A DNA stretch of 64,000 nt from Klebsormidium nitens (GCA_000708835.1 DF237009.1:124001-188000); one strand, 5' to 3'. Positions 35,301-48,153 are shown, counted from the first letter of the stretch. Notes: generated by a model from the letters alone, not told the origin. A program made the numbers and translations.

Positions 35301-37162
35301 AGCGTTTAGGTTCTTCTCTGCGGATACCCTGTAGATGAGGAGGCTACAGGACCATCTGGGTCACAAAGTACAGAGCTCGTGCGCTTTCTAGCTGTCGGAA
35401 CCAATCCTGCGTTTCTTTGAAGCAATGATGCAAGAACGGGAACTCGAGACAGTTTTGGTTCTCAAGATATCGTATGCAAGTTAAGAAGCCCCTCATACGG
35501 ACCTCGACTCTTGCGACGAACAGACAAAAGCGATGGTGTCGAGTTAGAGCACGTGCCACCCCAATCGGCTACCTACTTTTCTCTTGACCTTGCCACCCGG
35601 TAGTTTCTTTACGATCTCGTCCTCTGGCTTGCTCGTGCTAGCCTCCCCGTCAGCACCATCTTCCCCGCCGAGCCGCAGATCCCCCAGCTTTGCCTCGGCT
35701 TCATCGGCCGCTGTCGAAGAAGGATCATGGCCGTCAGATTTTCAGGTGACTTTGGCAGAATTTGCTGTTCTTTAAGAAAAGGACTTTTGAATCAACGAAT
35801 CGGTACAAGGAACCTCCGTTGTATGTGGCTCTGCCAGGTGCCACCGGAATGGATCACACACTCCACAATGGGCTTGGCTTCATTAACCGCTGCATGGAAA
35901 CGGCAATGCTGTTCTGGAAGTGCAACTTCTGCATCAGAGATCTTTGTAAGTGCTGAGCTATGCTCTGAAGCTTGAGGCAACAGGATCGAAAACCCCGACA
36001 ATTCAAGAAGGCCCTTGCAATAGTCGGACTCAAGGATGAACCCTGTCAAAGAAACTCTCAAGAGGTACACTCTGAAAAGACTCAGGTCGAACTATTCGGC
36101 CCCGACCTGGCTTTGACATGGACTATGTATTCCATTGCAGCTGCTGTCGCTCATGCTTTCAATTGGAGTTGGTGGAGATGATCGCCTTTGAGAAGGATGT
36201 TACCAACATGCTGTCCCAAAGATACGACAGAAGCACAGGCTATTCTCGCTGAGTCAAGGAACAGTGCGGCAAGCGGCTGGGGCCCGTACCTTTCTTCGTC
36301 AGTTCGGGGTACGCCCCCGGGGCGTTCTTTATGAGCCAGGGCTTGCACTTCTCAAAGTCTGGCCCAAACTCGCAGAACTCTGGAGGCAAGCCACACACTG
36401 CACAGGACAGGAAGCCCACTCTTTCAGGTTCAAAGAACGCAATCGCTGCCAGACAGTTGAAGTTGTCTTCCCTGGGCTTTTGAGAGAAAAGATCTGGTGG
36501 ACTCTTGGCTCAGGTCTTCCTCTGTGAGTAAGCATAACAGTGGCATGAGCGAGTGCCTGCTACCCAACAGGGGGCTCCAGCATGGGAAACACAGTACGAT
36601 GGACTTGTCTAATTATTGCATAGGTAACATCTGAACGGGCAGGTTATTCAAGGACGTCGGCACTCAGAAGTTGTAGTACTTTACACCACTGATGCTGCGG
36701 CTGATGCTATCATCTGGTCACACTCTCTCATGCAACTGTTGTAACAACCATCAAGTGTTTTAGACTCGATTGCCTGACACGTGTACCCTCTGCATGTTGT
36801 CGGCCATCGCTGCTTCAAAGGAGATTTTCACAATAGTAAAGAACCTGAGTTTTGTCAAGGTTAAAAACTACTGAACAGAGAAAAAATCCGAACATCTAAT
36901 TGCGAGAAGCTTTTCTTTTCAAAAGCCCAGGCAACTGGCCCCATTGTTTTTTAAATTTAACCCATTGCCGCCAACTCCAATGTGCCTTCCATCACAAGCG
37001 GAACCGACAGCAAAGTCCCCGGGGATACCAACATAAATACCAATCAGAGACAGAGTAACTCCCAAGCGTCGTCTGAACCTGGAGGCTCCGAAAGCAGTTG
37101 ACAACTTCCTTCTCACCGCCACAATACAGCACCGTCTGCGGTTGCAATTTGTCATGCGCCAT
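32369..37162 (-). CDS. DENR: DENR/Tma22 translation re-initiation and 40S recycling factor
   Basis: Seven exons on the minus strand: 37162-37117, 36397-36290, 35710-35577, 34978-34897, 34148-34081, 33301-33218, 32434-32369, giving 195 residues, the normal length. Phases match at every junction. The N-terminal zinc-binding block is MAHDKLQPQTVLYCGVCGLP then PEFCEFGPDFEKCKPWL (four Cys). A short acidic linker follows, then GGKVKRKEKQEILVEKATRN. The SUI1 domain contains RKAITTVKGMELFGVKLGDA, SKKFGKKFASGSSVVKGPTE, KEQIDVQGDFLYDICEF and IPESAIYVMEDGKRKVP. DENR partners MCTS1 to remove tRNA from 40S subunits after termination and to allow re-initiation. The gene is head to head with Pelota. Introns 4 and 6 carry a TIR element with flanking direct repeats and a foldback element. 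The last exon is only 22 codons and lies 0.8 kb from exon 6, so automatic annotation may miss it. Confidence 0.96.
32985..33170. repeat. Foldback (inverted-repeat) element in DENR intron 6
   Basis: Left arm CTGGCCGCCTGACCCGGATC then CGGATTGAGCCAG; the reverse complement of the right arm reads CTGGCCGCCTGGCCAGAGTC then CTGATTGAGCCGG. The arms are about 35-40 bases and separated by about 100 bases. It has no coding capacity. Confidence 0.75.
34172..34491. repeat. Direct repeats flanking the TIR element in DENR intron 4
   Basis: GTGTGGAGTGG, AGAGGGCATGCAGCA, CGTGCAAACG and GGTCCTGGC (34172-34228) recur in order on the other side of the element (34435-34491: GTGTGGAGTGG, AGAGGGCATGCAGCA, CGTGCAAACG, GGTTCCTAGC). 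The repeat is far longer than a target-site duplication. Confidence 0.75.
34235..34425 (+). mobile_element. Short non-autonomous TIR (MITE-like) element in DENR intron 4
   Basis: Length 191 bases. The left end TCTCGATTTCATGTTGACTA and the right end, read in reverse complement, are identical over the first 22 bases; similarity extends to about 38 bases. Each terminal repeat contains the word CATGTTGACTAA-like twice. The interior is G-rich with GGGTAGGGTTGG. It encodes no protein. Related fragments lie at 2670-2747 and 4027-4087. Confidence 0.8.
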
Positions 37163-38203
37163 GTTGCTGCCTTCTTCCGTTCTCCTGCACAAGCTGGCTC
37201 GAAGATGGTGTTCTCCCTGTGTCGATATCAGGTGCACTCCGGCGGCAAAAGCGCCCCTTCAATGATCAATCCTCTTGAGCTCGCTGCCAGTGCTGTGCTC
37301 AGCATTCAGAACCTCGTGTGGGAGAGATTACGAAAGGTGCAGGTTGGTGCAGGGGAATTAGTCTCGAGGACTTTTTCGGGATTTAGTCGACGGCCTATGC
37401 ATGTATATGAAAGACCCTTATACCTATATGATAGGTCAAACATTAGCTGTAGCCTGTAATACACTTCGGCCGATCGACCATTGCACTGTTTCCTGAATGC
37501 TCGTGGAGTACTTAAAATATTGAGCTCAGAACACCGATATTAAATGAACAAATATACAAAGATGCCCTCTGGATTTCTGCTGCCTCAGGCTCCTGCAGGA
37601 GGTTCCTCAAGAGAGATGCATGAGAGAACGACCTGGCTAAAAATTGAGTTAAAGCCACGACGCTCAAATGCGCTTTTTGAGTCTTTTGGTGTCTTCTTGG
37701 ACCAAGCTCTATGAAGGGAAGAGTGGTTTTTTTGCCAATGATTATCACTTCCATGCAAGCATGCAAGCTTGAGTGCACTGCAGGGCGACACGCCTTATTG
37801 TGAACCTGAGGATAGAGCATTAAGCTCTTCCGACTAGCGGAAGCTGAACGGACGGCGAGACATAAGCTGGGCAAGAGAATGCTCATCGCTCATCATCTGC
37901 TCAAATATACTGATTTGTATTCACAATAATGAACTTTGGCGCCCCCATAAACACTCAACTTCAATTCTCAACACACAGTGAATCAAGTAAATGAGAAGCA
38001 CCGCAAAAGTGTAGCTAACAAAGATTTAGCAAGCACCGCAGAAGTGTAGCTAAGAAATATCTAGCAGCTCTCTGAAAGAATGCGCTCTCGCCTTGGCTGC
38101 TAAGTGTCGAAACTGCCTGCTGAGTCTTTGTGTCGGTACGGTGGTGGCAACAAGCCGTAGATCCTTTTTCCTGTACCACCAAGTAAAAGTCATTGTCTCT
38201 ACA
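37163..38203. promoter_or_regulatory. Divergent promoter region, DENR / Pelota
   Basis: 1041 bases between opposite start codons of two ribosome-recycling and rescue factors. The open frame at 37142-37459 has no homology I recognise and overlaps DENR exon 1. Confidence 0.55.
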
Positions 38204-41200
38204 ATGAAGATCATTCACCGGGACAAAGATTTGCGTGATGGGGTCGGCGGTTCCATCAAGGTAGGCAGTCTGTGGTCTATCTTGTGCATGAGCAATCTAT
38301 CTTTCTGAAGGGGGGGGCTTTCCGAGTCAAGTTCTACTGGCGAAATGCTGCTCAATGGACAGCGAGCATTTTGGAGGCCAAGAGTTTCTGAATGTCACAG
38401 CGATTCTGAGGATAACTTTTCTTGGATTTCAAAACTTTAGAAGAGTCTGGAGGGAATGCCATAATATGGCTATGTGGCCACCCATCGTCTTCAGACTGCA
38501 TGATCTGGAGTGAGATCAATCACTTTAGGCAGATCAACGTTTTCCTTTTCTCAAGTCTGTACCTCTTCAATGCTTGCTGTCCTCCCTTTCACCTTCTACC
38601 TCTCAATAAGCGAATCAAATGTGCACTCCTTGTCGGAAGGCTCTCCATTGAACATAAGTAAGAGGAAAAGTGTCCACCTTTGAGCAAGGAACCTCTTGTG
38701 GGGGCTGAAATGACCGTCAAGAGCCAAGCTTGCAGATTCTCAAAATCGTTATGGTAAGTACCTCTCCCTCAAATCTGTCTCCTTCCCGTTGGTAAGGTTG
38801 TCCAATCGTTCAAGTCCTTCTGTGGAAACACTCAGCCATCACTCGTCTATTTGTTTCCTGTCTCTCAAAAGCTCCCTGTGAGTATTTCTAACTTCTTTAT
38901 CGCAACACTCCTCCCTCACCCCTGATTGTCATACTTGCACATAATCACTTGGTTGATAGCCTAACTTTCAATCAACCCCGCCATTGAATTTTCCATTTGG
39001 ATGTATCTTATGCAGATGGTTCCAGAAGAGGCGGAAGACCTGTGGCATGCATACAACCTCATTCTGGTGGGAGATCAAGTTACCGCCACCACAGTCAGGT
39101 AAGCAGACAACTTTAGTTCAGAGACGAATTGAGAAACGCTTCTTAGCTGCTGAAGAGACCAGCAGTGTGCGTAACAGTAGATGCTTGCCTCACGAGCTGG
39201 TTGCTTGACACTCCCACCAAAGGCCAGGCAATGATTTGATGTCCAGAGTCTCTGATTTGACAGTGGCTGCTGACTGACAAGGAGGATTGTGAACCACATC
39301 TCTTACAATTTTTTCTTCTGTCAAGGCCTGGTCGCATCAAGAAGTTAAGATGGAAAGTAATGTTTGCGGCAACTAGCTTCAGAAGAAATCAAACGTCTAT
39401 ATAGGACCAAACGTGGAAAAAGGTTCGCCGCTCAAGGTTGAGGCACACCTCAGAAGAAAGCCTCAAATCTGAAGCGTTATCCAAATACTTGGACGATTGA
39501 GGATCCTCGTTCTTCCTTGGTCTCATGTCTGGTTTTGATCGCCAAACCGCCCAGCGTCTTCGACTCTCTCTCGACAGGAAAGTACAAAAGGAAAGCGCCT
39601 CTGGTTCGAGTGACTCAGAGCGCGTTCGGATGAAATTGTGCATACAGGTCGAGGTGGGTTTGCGGAAGCCTGCCTCTCTTGAAGTAACCTTATGTCAGAT
39701 TCTAGATTCAAGCGAGTCCATGTTATGAACGTCACATTGCTGTTCAGAGGTTTTAAAGGCTTGGGGCTGGTCTTTAGTAAGGAAGTGACTTTGTATCGGG
39801 GCTGTTCATGCGCGTTTCGATCGGGGCCTCTGCCAATTGGAGCAACGAACCTGCTATCTCCATTGCTTTCCCGTACGTAGAACCCGATTGAAGCGGGCTC
39901 GCATCTTGTCAATCGTGCAAGCTGTTGCCCATAATATTCTAATTGATATACGATTTTTTGCTCTCTTTTCCTTTGTACGGCTCTCTTCTATTCCTATATC
40001 TTGGCTTATGCTAAAAGCAAGGCCGGTTTGAGGCCCCCTCAACTTTGCCAGCCGCAATGAAAACGCCGATCTGGAGCGGTTTCTTGAGCAGAAAATCGGT
40101 GGTTCTCTATGTTTCCCGTCGGAGACGAGAAAGTGCTTTACTTCTCGCAGGCCGTCGACTTCGACGCGACTGCCTCCGTGTTACGGCTGCGAGGGAAGAA
40201 TACCACCGAGACTGAGTATGTCAAAGTGAGCCCTCATAACCTGCAACAGCAATGAACAAAGCCCGGGTGGACGCAACCCTCTGCAGATTGCTTAGTACGA
40301 GGTCGTGGCTTCGATCGCTTTTGTTGACGATATCTCTCAGAAGGGATCGAGAAGTGCGGGATTCGTGCTTTTCCTGCTGCTAACTTTTAGCCCTTGATTG
40401 TGCGTCGAATCGATCTTAGAAGAAAGTTTTCTAAGTTGAATAGTGTGGTTGGAATAAAGTATGCCTTCTAGAGAACACAAGTCTCAGCCCGGAATGTTGA
40501 AAGGTTTCCGCTTGTCGCCCTCTGGGTCCCCTCTATGCTTGTTCCGTCCATTTGATATCGAGCGAGTGCGATTCTAAGGCCGTAAAAGAAAGGCCGTGCA
40601 CGAGCTCCGTGTTGTTGGCAGATTTTCCAGAGACGTTGCCCTTGCGACTCCTCCCTTCCTTAGAGACCAATCAACACGCTAAAGAAACTCGTAATTTTAA
40701 TCAATGCAACAACGTGCTACCGTTGCTGTGTCCCCTCTCATATTGGAAGACAAGGTACCTGTCACATCAAAAGTCACAGGAAGTCTGTGAACAGCACAGG
40801 AGGCGCTTGTCGGCCTCTTTGTGTGCTGACGTAGCAATCGACGAACTCATTCAACTGCTGACGTCTGCAGCTAGGGGCGTACCACACGTTAGAGCTAGAC
40901 CTTCAGCGCGCGTTTACAATAACAAAGGTGAGCCTACGGCTCCCAGCTCTCGATGCGCGCCTCTTTTATTGAACTAGGATCTCGGGTGACAGAAGGATGA
41001 TGACTCAATTTTAGGCAAACTCTTCTTTGAAGTATCACCGCCGCTGTAGGCTTACCATCGTTTAACGGTCAGGTCAAAAGCGATTTTTGGCAACAGCAAA
41101 GTCTTGCACGACATACCGCTTTGAAGCTGATACTGCAACAGTTGGAATCGCGTTTGTGGCCTAACGCTAGGCGTCGGGGTTCCGGCGGCCGTCGCTTGCT

Positions 41201-44200
41201 GGTCACGACGACATCCGGAGCCCGGCAATCACGTTTCTGGTCGGGGATCCGACAAGGCACCGTATAATCCCAGAAGGACTTGCACGTCTCACTCCCCCTT
41301 CTGATGGCTTGCTTAACGCTCAATTGTGCAGGAGTCGTGGGACTCCTTAGCTCTCGACAGGGTTAAGCAGGCCTCGGGTTAGTCCACTTACCCTCTTTGC
41401 ATCGTATGAGTTGCTCTGATCGTTGGCTGCCCCATCAACCTCAACTTTTTGCCGCTTCCCGCTTCTCCGTATCCCTGCTCTCCTGTTGGCGCAGTTTTTT
41501 GACGTTGCTTGTGTCGCAGCTTTGACAACCTGAGCTTACTTGTATTGATGATTCCTTTCCTATATTGCTGAACATCACAACGTCGACAAAGGCTCTCAGA
41601 GAAGCTTTCTGACGTCTTCGGTCTCTCTGCTCGCGCAGATCCCACAGCAAACGCCGACCTAGTTGTTATCATGATGCAAGAGGGGCTCGCGCACATTTGC
41701 TCAATAGGGGGGAGGTAAGCCGCTGACCCGCCGCCCAGAACGTAACCTGGCCCCGTAAGCTGCCCCTTACGAGCGCCATAATCTCCCTCAACGTGATGAA
41801 CCTGCCTCTTAATCTGTCGCGACTCTCTTGTGGCAACGGGCGGCCGGTGACAACGTGCTTCGACGTGATACACGAAGTGTTCTTCAGCCAAACCTACTGA
41901 GTTCCTACTTCTATGGTTCAAGGTGACGAGAAATTCGAGGTTACGAAGCAACGACGGCTTTTGTGATCTATGAAGGTGATACTCTTTCTTCGAAAACGTA
42001 CAAAGCGGTTGGAAGCGAGCCCTCTCTCCACCACATCACGATACGACTTAAGAGACACTGAAAGGTTTGCCGTTTACTCCTTTCTATGACCACGATACGA
42101 AATGGGGACTCATGATATCAGGCTCTTTGGTCCTCGATTTCCGGTTAGCGTCAGAGCCGTCCACTCGAAGATCTCCAAAGCGGCAACGTTTCTAAGCATG
42201 GTTTTACCCATGCTTTTTTAGATTTTTTTTGATGCGGTGCCAATTGACACCAACTCTCGCTTCTCTACCAGCGTCACGGCCGTACGCGCAAAGATCGAGA
42301 CGTCCATACCACGGAAACGAGGGCCCGCGATTGCCGGCTATGACAAGGCAATCAACCGCTTCTTCGAAAATGTGCTACAGGTGACGTCAGCTTGCCCCTT
42401 CTGGAATTCTGTCCGTGCTGGTTGGCGAGTTGAAGCCGAAACATTTAGTCACAGTCCAAGGTGTTTCCACAGTCATTCAGATTTACTGTGTCCAATACCT
42501 AGACTGCAGGTTGTTCCCCGGACTGCCGCTCTGAGATCGGCTCCTTGTAATAAGGGGCTTTAAAACCTGGCTGATCGACATTCCGTAGACGGATCTTTCC
42601 TTGGAACTTCCTGCTCCTTGCATGTTCTTTTCTCAAAAAGGATGCTCGTTCGAGTCCGAACAGAATTGTGTGAACGTGTGAAATTCAAACACGTTCTGAA
42701 ATTGACGTTGCCTCACCGAACGGATTTGGAACGCGTTCCAATCCAAAAGGACGTGCATTCGTTCACTTGTTCTCCCCCTGAAGATTCTTCTTGCATCATC
42801 GTTCCGGGTACTCACCTCTGCCCTTTCATCGCAAGCAGTGATGTCGGTTGTCATGTTTGCGGTCGCAGACCTTCAGCATCGGATCAGTCCGGCACCCCTG
42901 TGTCAAAAGTATGTTGCATGTGTTTTCTCTGAGACGTTCCCGTCGTTGTTTCCACAGGCCGTGATTCGGCATGTTGACTTTGCCGTCGTGCGGTGTCTCA
43001 TCATAGCAAGCCCAGGCTTCACGAAAGACCAGTTTCTGGAGTACATGAATCTTGAAGCGGTCCGGAAAGACATTCGGCCCATCATAGAAAACAAGCAGCG
43101 GATCATTCTCGCGCATTCCTCCTCCGGCTACAAGTGAGCCACTTTTGTCCCTCTCTTTCCAAGAAGGCTCCAGTTGTCATACATATTGGATGTTACTTGC
43201 GATACAAAAAATAACCAGAAAGCGTGTGACCAATCTTTTGGGTCTCCATAGTTTTCCAAGGTCTGGACGTCAGCTTACATATTCAGATTGGTGGTTCGAT
43301 GGAGGTAGAAGAAGTTCTGCAATTCGTTCCGGACTGATGCTTCACTCCTTCCGGCTTTTCGAGTATCCGTTTCCTTTTCAAGCTTGCTCGTTACCCTGCG
43401 TGCGGTTAACAACGAGGTGTAACAGCACTAACGTGATTGATGACATCTGTTGATGCAATAGAACCTCCAAAATGTCATTTCTATGAGGTACCGTGAGAAA
43501 GTATTCTGAACGCATCAAAGATTCTAAAGTTGAGTAAAGGTGGTAAGTTTTTCCTTCGTCGTACTTTCGTACACTTGTCCGAGAAAGGCGAAACGATCTC
43601 AGTTTCGCGATTCAGGCACCTGTTCCGTCACCGTGCACCGTGCTGCATTGTTGCTACAAATTCTTTTCACCCTCACCTCGTCCTCACTAGAAAAAACAAT
43701 TTGGGCTCATTATGCGAATTTGATTAGTCTTTTCCACCTCCATCTCGTCCTCACAAAACAAACGGTTTGGTGCTCACCATGTGAGGCAAGCTTCATCCAC
43801 TTCAAAAATTCGTTCTTTTCTCCTCAACTCAACAAACCCGCTTTACAACCCGACTTCAATACTCATCAGTTCGTCCCACGTAATGGCGACCAACTTCGCG
43901 GGGCTCAAGCAGTGACTGTCGCCCTTGTCTGGCAGGCACTCTCTGAAAGAGGTCCTGACGAACCCCGCCGTGGTCACCCAAATGAAGGACACTAAATCCT
44001 ACAAGGAGGTCCGAGCTCTCGAGGACTTTTTTGCCATGCTTTCAAGTGTGAGTGGGCGCGCTTCTGCTTCCCTTCTCCTAGCTTGAACCTTTCTCTCCTC
44101 CGCGGACTTGTGTCGTGTTTTGGAAAAAGCTGCGCTCCTGTCCCTGCCCCGTCTCCCCTGATCTTTCAGTTTCCACAATCAATGATTTGTCTTTTCAAAA

Positions 44201-45469
44201 GTGACCGTCGGTTTCCGAGGGAAAGCTTCTGTCGGTGTTGTGCATCTTTCTTTTTCCCAGGGAAAAAAGGGGATTTCCAATTCACTGACAGAGGATCTGA
44301 AGTATTGAAATCCTACGGGTTTCAAAAGTGACGGCCGACGCTGGCTAGTAGGACACGGGTAAACGCCTGAGAACTGTTTAGCATTCCCGTAATCAACGGC
44401 TCTGAGCCGTCGCCTTTGCAGGACCCTGCGCGCGCATTTTACGGGCCACGCCACGTGGAGGCCGCCCATGAGCGGCTAGCAATTCAAACACTGCTACTAA
44501 CGGACGAGCTCTTTAGGTGAGGCACCCGTTTTCCCTTCCATCTGGGCCTCACCCTTTGGGGTTTGATGCGAAAGAGTTCGTACGAAGCATGGGTGATTTG
44601 TCATACTATCGTAATTCTCTTACTCCGACTCCTCTCTTCCCCCTTTTTATCATATATCATCCATTCTCCGCTCCGCTCTTGGTCGTTCTCAGATCCGCGG
44701 ACGCCAAATCGTGCTGTTGCTTCATAGTCCTTCTGTCTCCATTGTTATGCACTTTCACTTCAGTTTGTCTTCTCGCCTCTCTGCCTTGTTTTAACCATCT
44801 TATCCTCAGCTCCGCCTCGCTCTTTGGTTTCTCAGAAATGCGGACGTCCAGCAACGACGGCGGTACGTCGAGCTCGTTGACAGCGTCAAGGACAGCGGGG
44901 GGGACGTGCACATTTTCTCGTCAATGCACGTGTCAGGCGAACGTGAGCGCCACGTGTCTCTTTCTTTCCTATCTTATATCCTAAGGCAACGCGTCAATAT
45001 CTTGCTCAGCAACTTCAAATGGCGTCGTCTAGCACTTAACGGAGGTTCGCTGTCCGCTGTATGCAAGGATGATTACTGCCAGCTTTCGGGTCCTGAAGTA
45101 TTGTTTTTTCGTATTCTCTCCTTCCTTACTCGTAAACTGTCATGCCTCCTCTGACCACGTTCGTGGGTACTTGAAAGCCAATAAACGTCTCTTTTGTTCG
45201 TGACAACAAGGGACTCAAATCCGGATGTTGGTACTTAATACGGAAAGTGGACTCGATGTAACAGCCTGCTTCGTAGCAAGAATGTTTTGCAGCTGAACGC
45301 TGGAAGACGCTTGGAAAGAAATCAATCTTCGTGCAGTCTGACCATCAGTGTCGATTGTGATTGCATGCTGATGTGCTGTGCTTGTGTGACTGCAGAACTC
45401 ACGCAAATGACCGGGATAGCGGCAATCTTGCGGTTTCCCTTGCCAGACCTCGAGGACATGGAGCTATAA
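38204..45469 (+). CDS. PELO: Pelota/Dom34 ribosome-rescue factor
   Basis: Thirteen exons: 38204-38260, 39016-39098, 39578-39653, 40151-40225, 40871-40927, 41332-41377, 41639-41714, 42272-42380, 42958-43133, 43936-44047, 44422-44516, 44836-44942, 45396-45469. They give 380 residues, the usual family length, and all phases agree. The N-terminal Sm-like domain starts MKIIHRDKD, then [16 protein letters not shown] and [11 protein letters not shown]. The central domain has [39 protein letters not shown] and [20 protein letters not shown]; it then has the block [20 protein letters not shown] and [20 protein letters not shown]. There is no GGQ loop, which separates it from eRF1. The C-terminal domain ends [20 protein letters not shown]. 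Pelota with HBS1 and ABCE1 splits stalled ribosomes in no-go and non-stop decay. Introns are long relative to exons. Intron 11 contains a copy of the exon 12 acceptor. Confidence 0.98.
43663..43787 (+). repeat. Imperfect tandem repeat in Pelota intron 9
   Basis: Two units of about 55 bases share CACCTC, TCTCGTCCTCAC, AAAACAA and TTTGGTGCTCA-like words about 64 bases apart. They show no clear link to a splice junction. Confidence 0.55.
44669..44710 (+). repeat. Copy of the Pelota exon 12 acceptor and start
   Basis: CGCTCTTGGTCGTTCTCAG then ATCCGCGGACGCC repeats the real junction at 44835/44836 (GCTCTTTGGTTTCTCAG then AAATGCGGACGTCC), 141 bases upstream in the same intron. The acceptor AG is kept. 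Confidence 0.7.
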
Positions 45470-46863
45470 CGCTTGCTGTTGCAGTCCTTATTGCAATAAG
45501 ACCATTCAAACCCGCTGTCAAATCTTCGAAACCGTCGATGATCGAGCCAAAGCTCTTGGGAGCCTGTCCTTGAAACAGGATCGGTCGACTTCACAAGCGG
45601 CATCCATTTACTCGTTGCAATTGCACGGTTGTGTAACATTGACCTCTTTATTACCGGCTTTGCCGCAAAGAGGAGATTGCAGGCCATGTTAAAACATGAT
45701 CATTGAAGCCTAGGGCCACGTACGAGCTGATCTGGTGGAAGGGTGATGGTCTTGCGTTCATGTAAGCATGTGCGGGGACAGAGCTTTGTGGAGCTTTCAA
45801 CCTTGCACACTGTTGTAAGCTGGCACAGCCTCGTACAGTGTGCTGGAATTAGTGACATTGTGGTAGTCCTACTCGAACACATCATGCATTCGGCCGGAGT
45901 CTCTTAAAGGCCAAATGCATGCACCCTGTGCTCAATGATAGCGATTGAGGATCGCGATTGCTAGGGAATTATGTGGAATGATTTGCATGAGGATAAGACC
46001 GCGGCGCGGTTTGGGTACCATCCGGCCGGCCTGCACACGTCCCGGCAAACAATGAGCTATTGTTTGTATATAGACCCTTTAGCTACCTATATGTCATGTT
46101 CAAGGTACGTATAGCGAGGCAGCGCTGGCATGTACTTGTAGCCGCGCGGCACGCGGGGCGGCCCATGGGATCAGCGTGCACAGGCTCAGTGTGCGCGGCC
46201 GCGTGATGCCGGAGGGATCCCTCTTGATGGCCCAAACGAGCGACCGCAATGTGGTTTAACATCCACGTGGTCACACTCTCACGGTCAGGATCTGCGCACT
46301 GATCCAAATTGCGAAGACGAGGGGCCTAGCCAGACCTAGCCTGGAGGAGAGAGTAGAGAAGAGCCCTGGGCCTGGGTTTCCTCCAGCTCCACAACAGATG
46401 CCACAAACGTCATTCACTTCAAAACTATAACATCTGTTGAGTCGTTCGACTACACCACTTGGGCCGCTCGCTGCTGCATATTCAGCCAATTTGGTAGTGA
46501 AGCCTGCAGTGGGAAGCGCTGTGACTTGGATGCTTGTCTATTTATTATAGCTATTCCATCAAGTGCGAAGATTTCTGGAAGGGCTCCACAACTTACAGCT
46601 GCACCTACTGTGCGATTGCATCTGTGAAACCGTGCGGCACCTTCGCTGTCGTTGTCTTTCTTAAAAGTCTGGTTGTCTTTGAAGCGTCACCAAGTGAGCC
46701 ATATGTTGAAAGACGCTGTTGGTCCGCTCTATAAGCAACAGCTCTGTTCACCTTTTCTCAGCTGTAGAGGACTGCCAGCTCACTGAGGTTGCTGTGGCTT
46801 CAACCGGCTGACGCCAAGTGTCCCCTCCTGGTTGGTAATTTTTCATTCGCCAGAGCGTTGAAA
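45470..46863. other. Intergenic, Pelota to GGCT-fold gene
   Basis: No supported exon. Likely holds the Pelota 3' UTR and the 5' region of the next gene; an acceptor-like CTTTTCTCAG at 46751-46760 could close a 5' UTR intron. Confidence 0.5.
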
Positions 46864-48153
46864 ATGCAGGAAGCGCAGCACGTTTTTGTGCCCCGGGAGA
46901 CATTGCCAGACAGTCTGAGCTCACTCTCCACAAGCTCGGAGAAGGCGTCACTGCTCGGCGCTCGCCTCTACGTTCACACGGTAAGTGTGCTGGCATTGAA
47001 TTACGTGTTTGAGCATCAGTAAAGGGCGGGGGTTTTGAAAGTTTGCCCCCCGGTTGACCCTGGCGATGGACAGTCCAAGGTCTTCAAATGTTAGGGGAAT
47101 GCAGTGGAGATTTGTTCTGACTCAGAGGGCCTTGCTGTTAGCTGAAGTAAGCATTGTACCCTCCTGGAGACTTGAGTTGCTTCACCGACTTTCATTGCTA
47201 AAAGTCTTGCGTTGGCGGGTATTGGGTGTGTGCTTTGCATAACGCTTTAGTAAAGCTGAGGACAGACACATGCCGAGCCTCAAGTGCTCCCAAAGAAGCT
47301 CACCACAATGGGCAAATAGGAAGGCATTGCCCGTTAGGGCTGACTGACTCGTGTCCGCCAGTAGGCTTTTAAGCATTTTTGACACTCCATCTACTAAAAG
47401 GCTCTAAGCTGCCAAAGAGATGTCCAGGAGATTGCCCGACAAACGCCAACGAAACAGCCCCTAACCACAAAGTCTTGAACTTTCCAGGCACTTCCAGACT
47501 GCAGAGTTCCATGTGCAGGAGAATGGGGTGCAATGCCCGGCTGTAAAGCTGGGGGAGAGAGGCTACCACGTACAGGGTCATCTCGTGTCCGCAGGGGCAG
47601 ACGTCGGTAAACTCCTAGAAAAGGCCGACGCGCTTGAAAACTTCCCAGCCCGCTCCGAGAAGGATGTTGTCAAGGTGAGAGCTGCGCCAGAACTGCACTT
47701 TCTGACTGATCTGCTTTTCTTATCTCTGATGCTTTCTTTTAGAAACGAACAGGAACAAATGCCCTCAATCAGCTCAAGTAGCTTGATTCGTTTACTTATA
47801 AAACCTCCCTACACCGTATGGATTTTGGAATGGGCGGAAGTTGAGATCCTGGGTAAGTGCAAAAATATTGCATCTCCAAGTACCGCAGCAACTTCGTTGC
47901 ACTTTCCCAATGGTCCAATCGAGCTGGGGGGCGCATGAATTGCTTGTCATAGTTTCAAAGACCATGAACAGAGAGGTGTCAGTCTTTTCAATTGAACATG
48001 TGGAAGTGCAACCATTTAGATGGTTCTCTAACCATTTGTGCCCCTGCACAGGTTGTCACAGAGAGTGGAAAGAGAGTGAACGCATACGTCTACCATATGG
48101 ACGAGGTTGATAAGCAGCAAGTAGTACCTGAGAACGTCTGGAAAGCTTCTTAG
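46864..48153 (+). CDS. Gamma-glutamylcyclotransferase/AIG2-fold protein
   Basis: Three exons, 46864-46980, 47498-47674, 48052-48153, phase 0 throughout, giving 131 residues. The chain follows the gamma-glutamylcyclotransferase/AIG2 layout: MQEAQHVFVPRETLPDSL in the place of VFVYGTL; SLLGARLYVHT; CPAVKLGERGYHVQGHLVSA; a helix with ADALENF in the place of LDxxEg; then VVTESGKRVNAYVYHMDE. The tyrosine-glycine nucleotide loop of active enzymes (YGTL) is not conserved here, while a Glu equivalent to the catalytic one seems to be present, so activity is doubtful. An alternative acceptor 15 bases upstream of exon 2 gives a premature stop and was rejected. The open frame continues 5' of the ATG to 46789 without another ATG, so the start is probable but not certain. 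It lies in tandem with Pelota, 1.4 kb downstream. Confidence 0.72.

Noticed and set aside
43663-43787. Tandem repeat in Pelota intron 9 as a junction duplication
   Set aside because: It repeats intron sequence only and does not match either flanking exon.
46083-46489. Two overlapping minus-strand frames with a hydrophobic stretch
   Set aside because: There is no convincing start, no supported splice sites and no family resemblance; probably chance.
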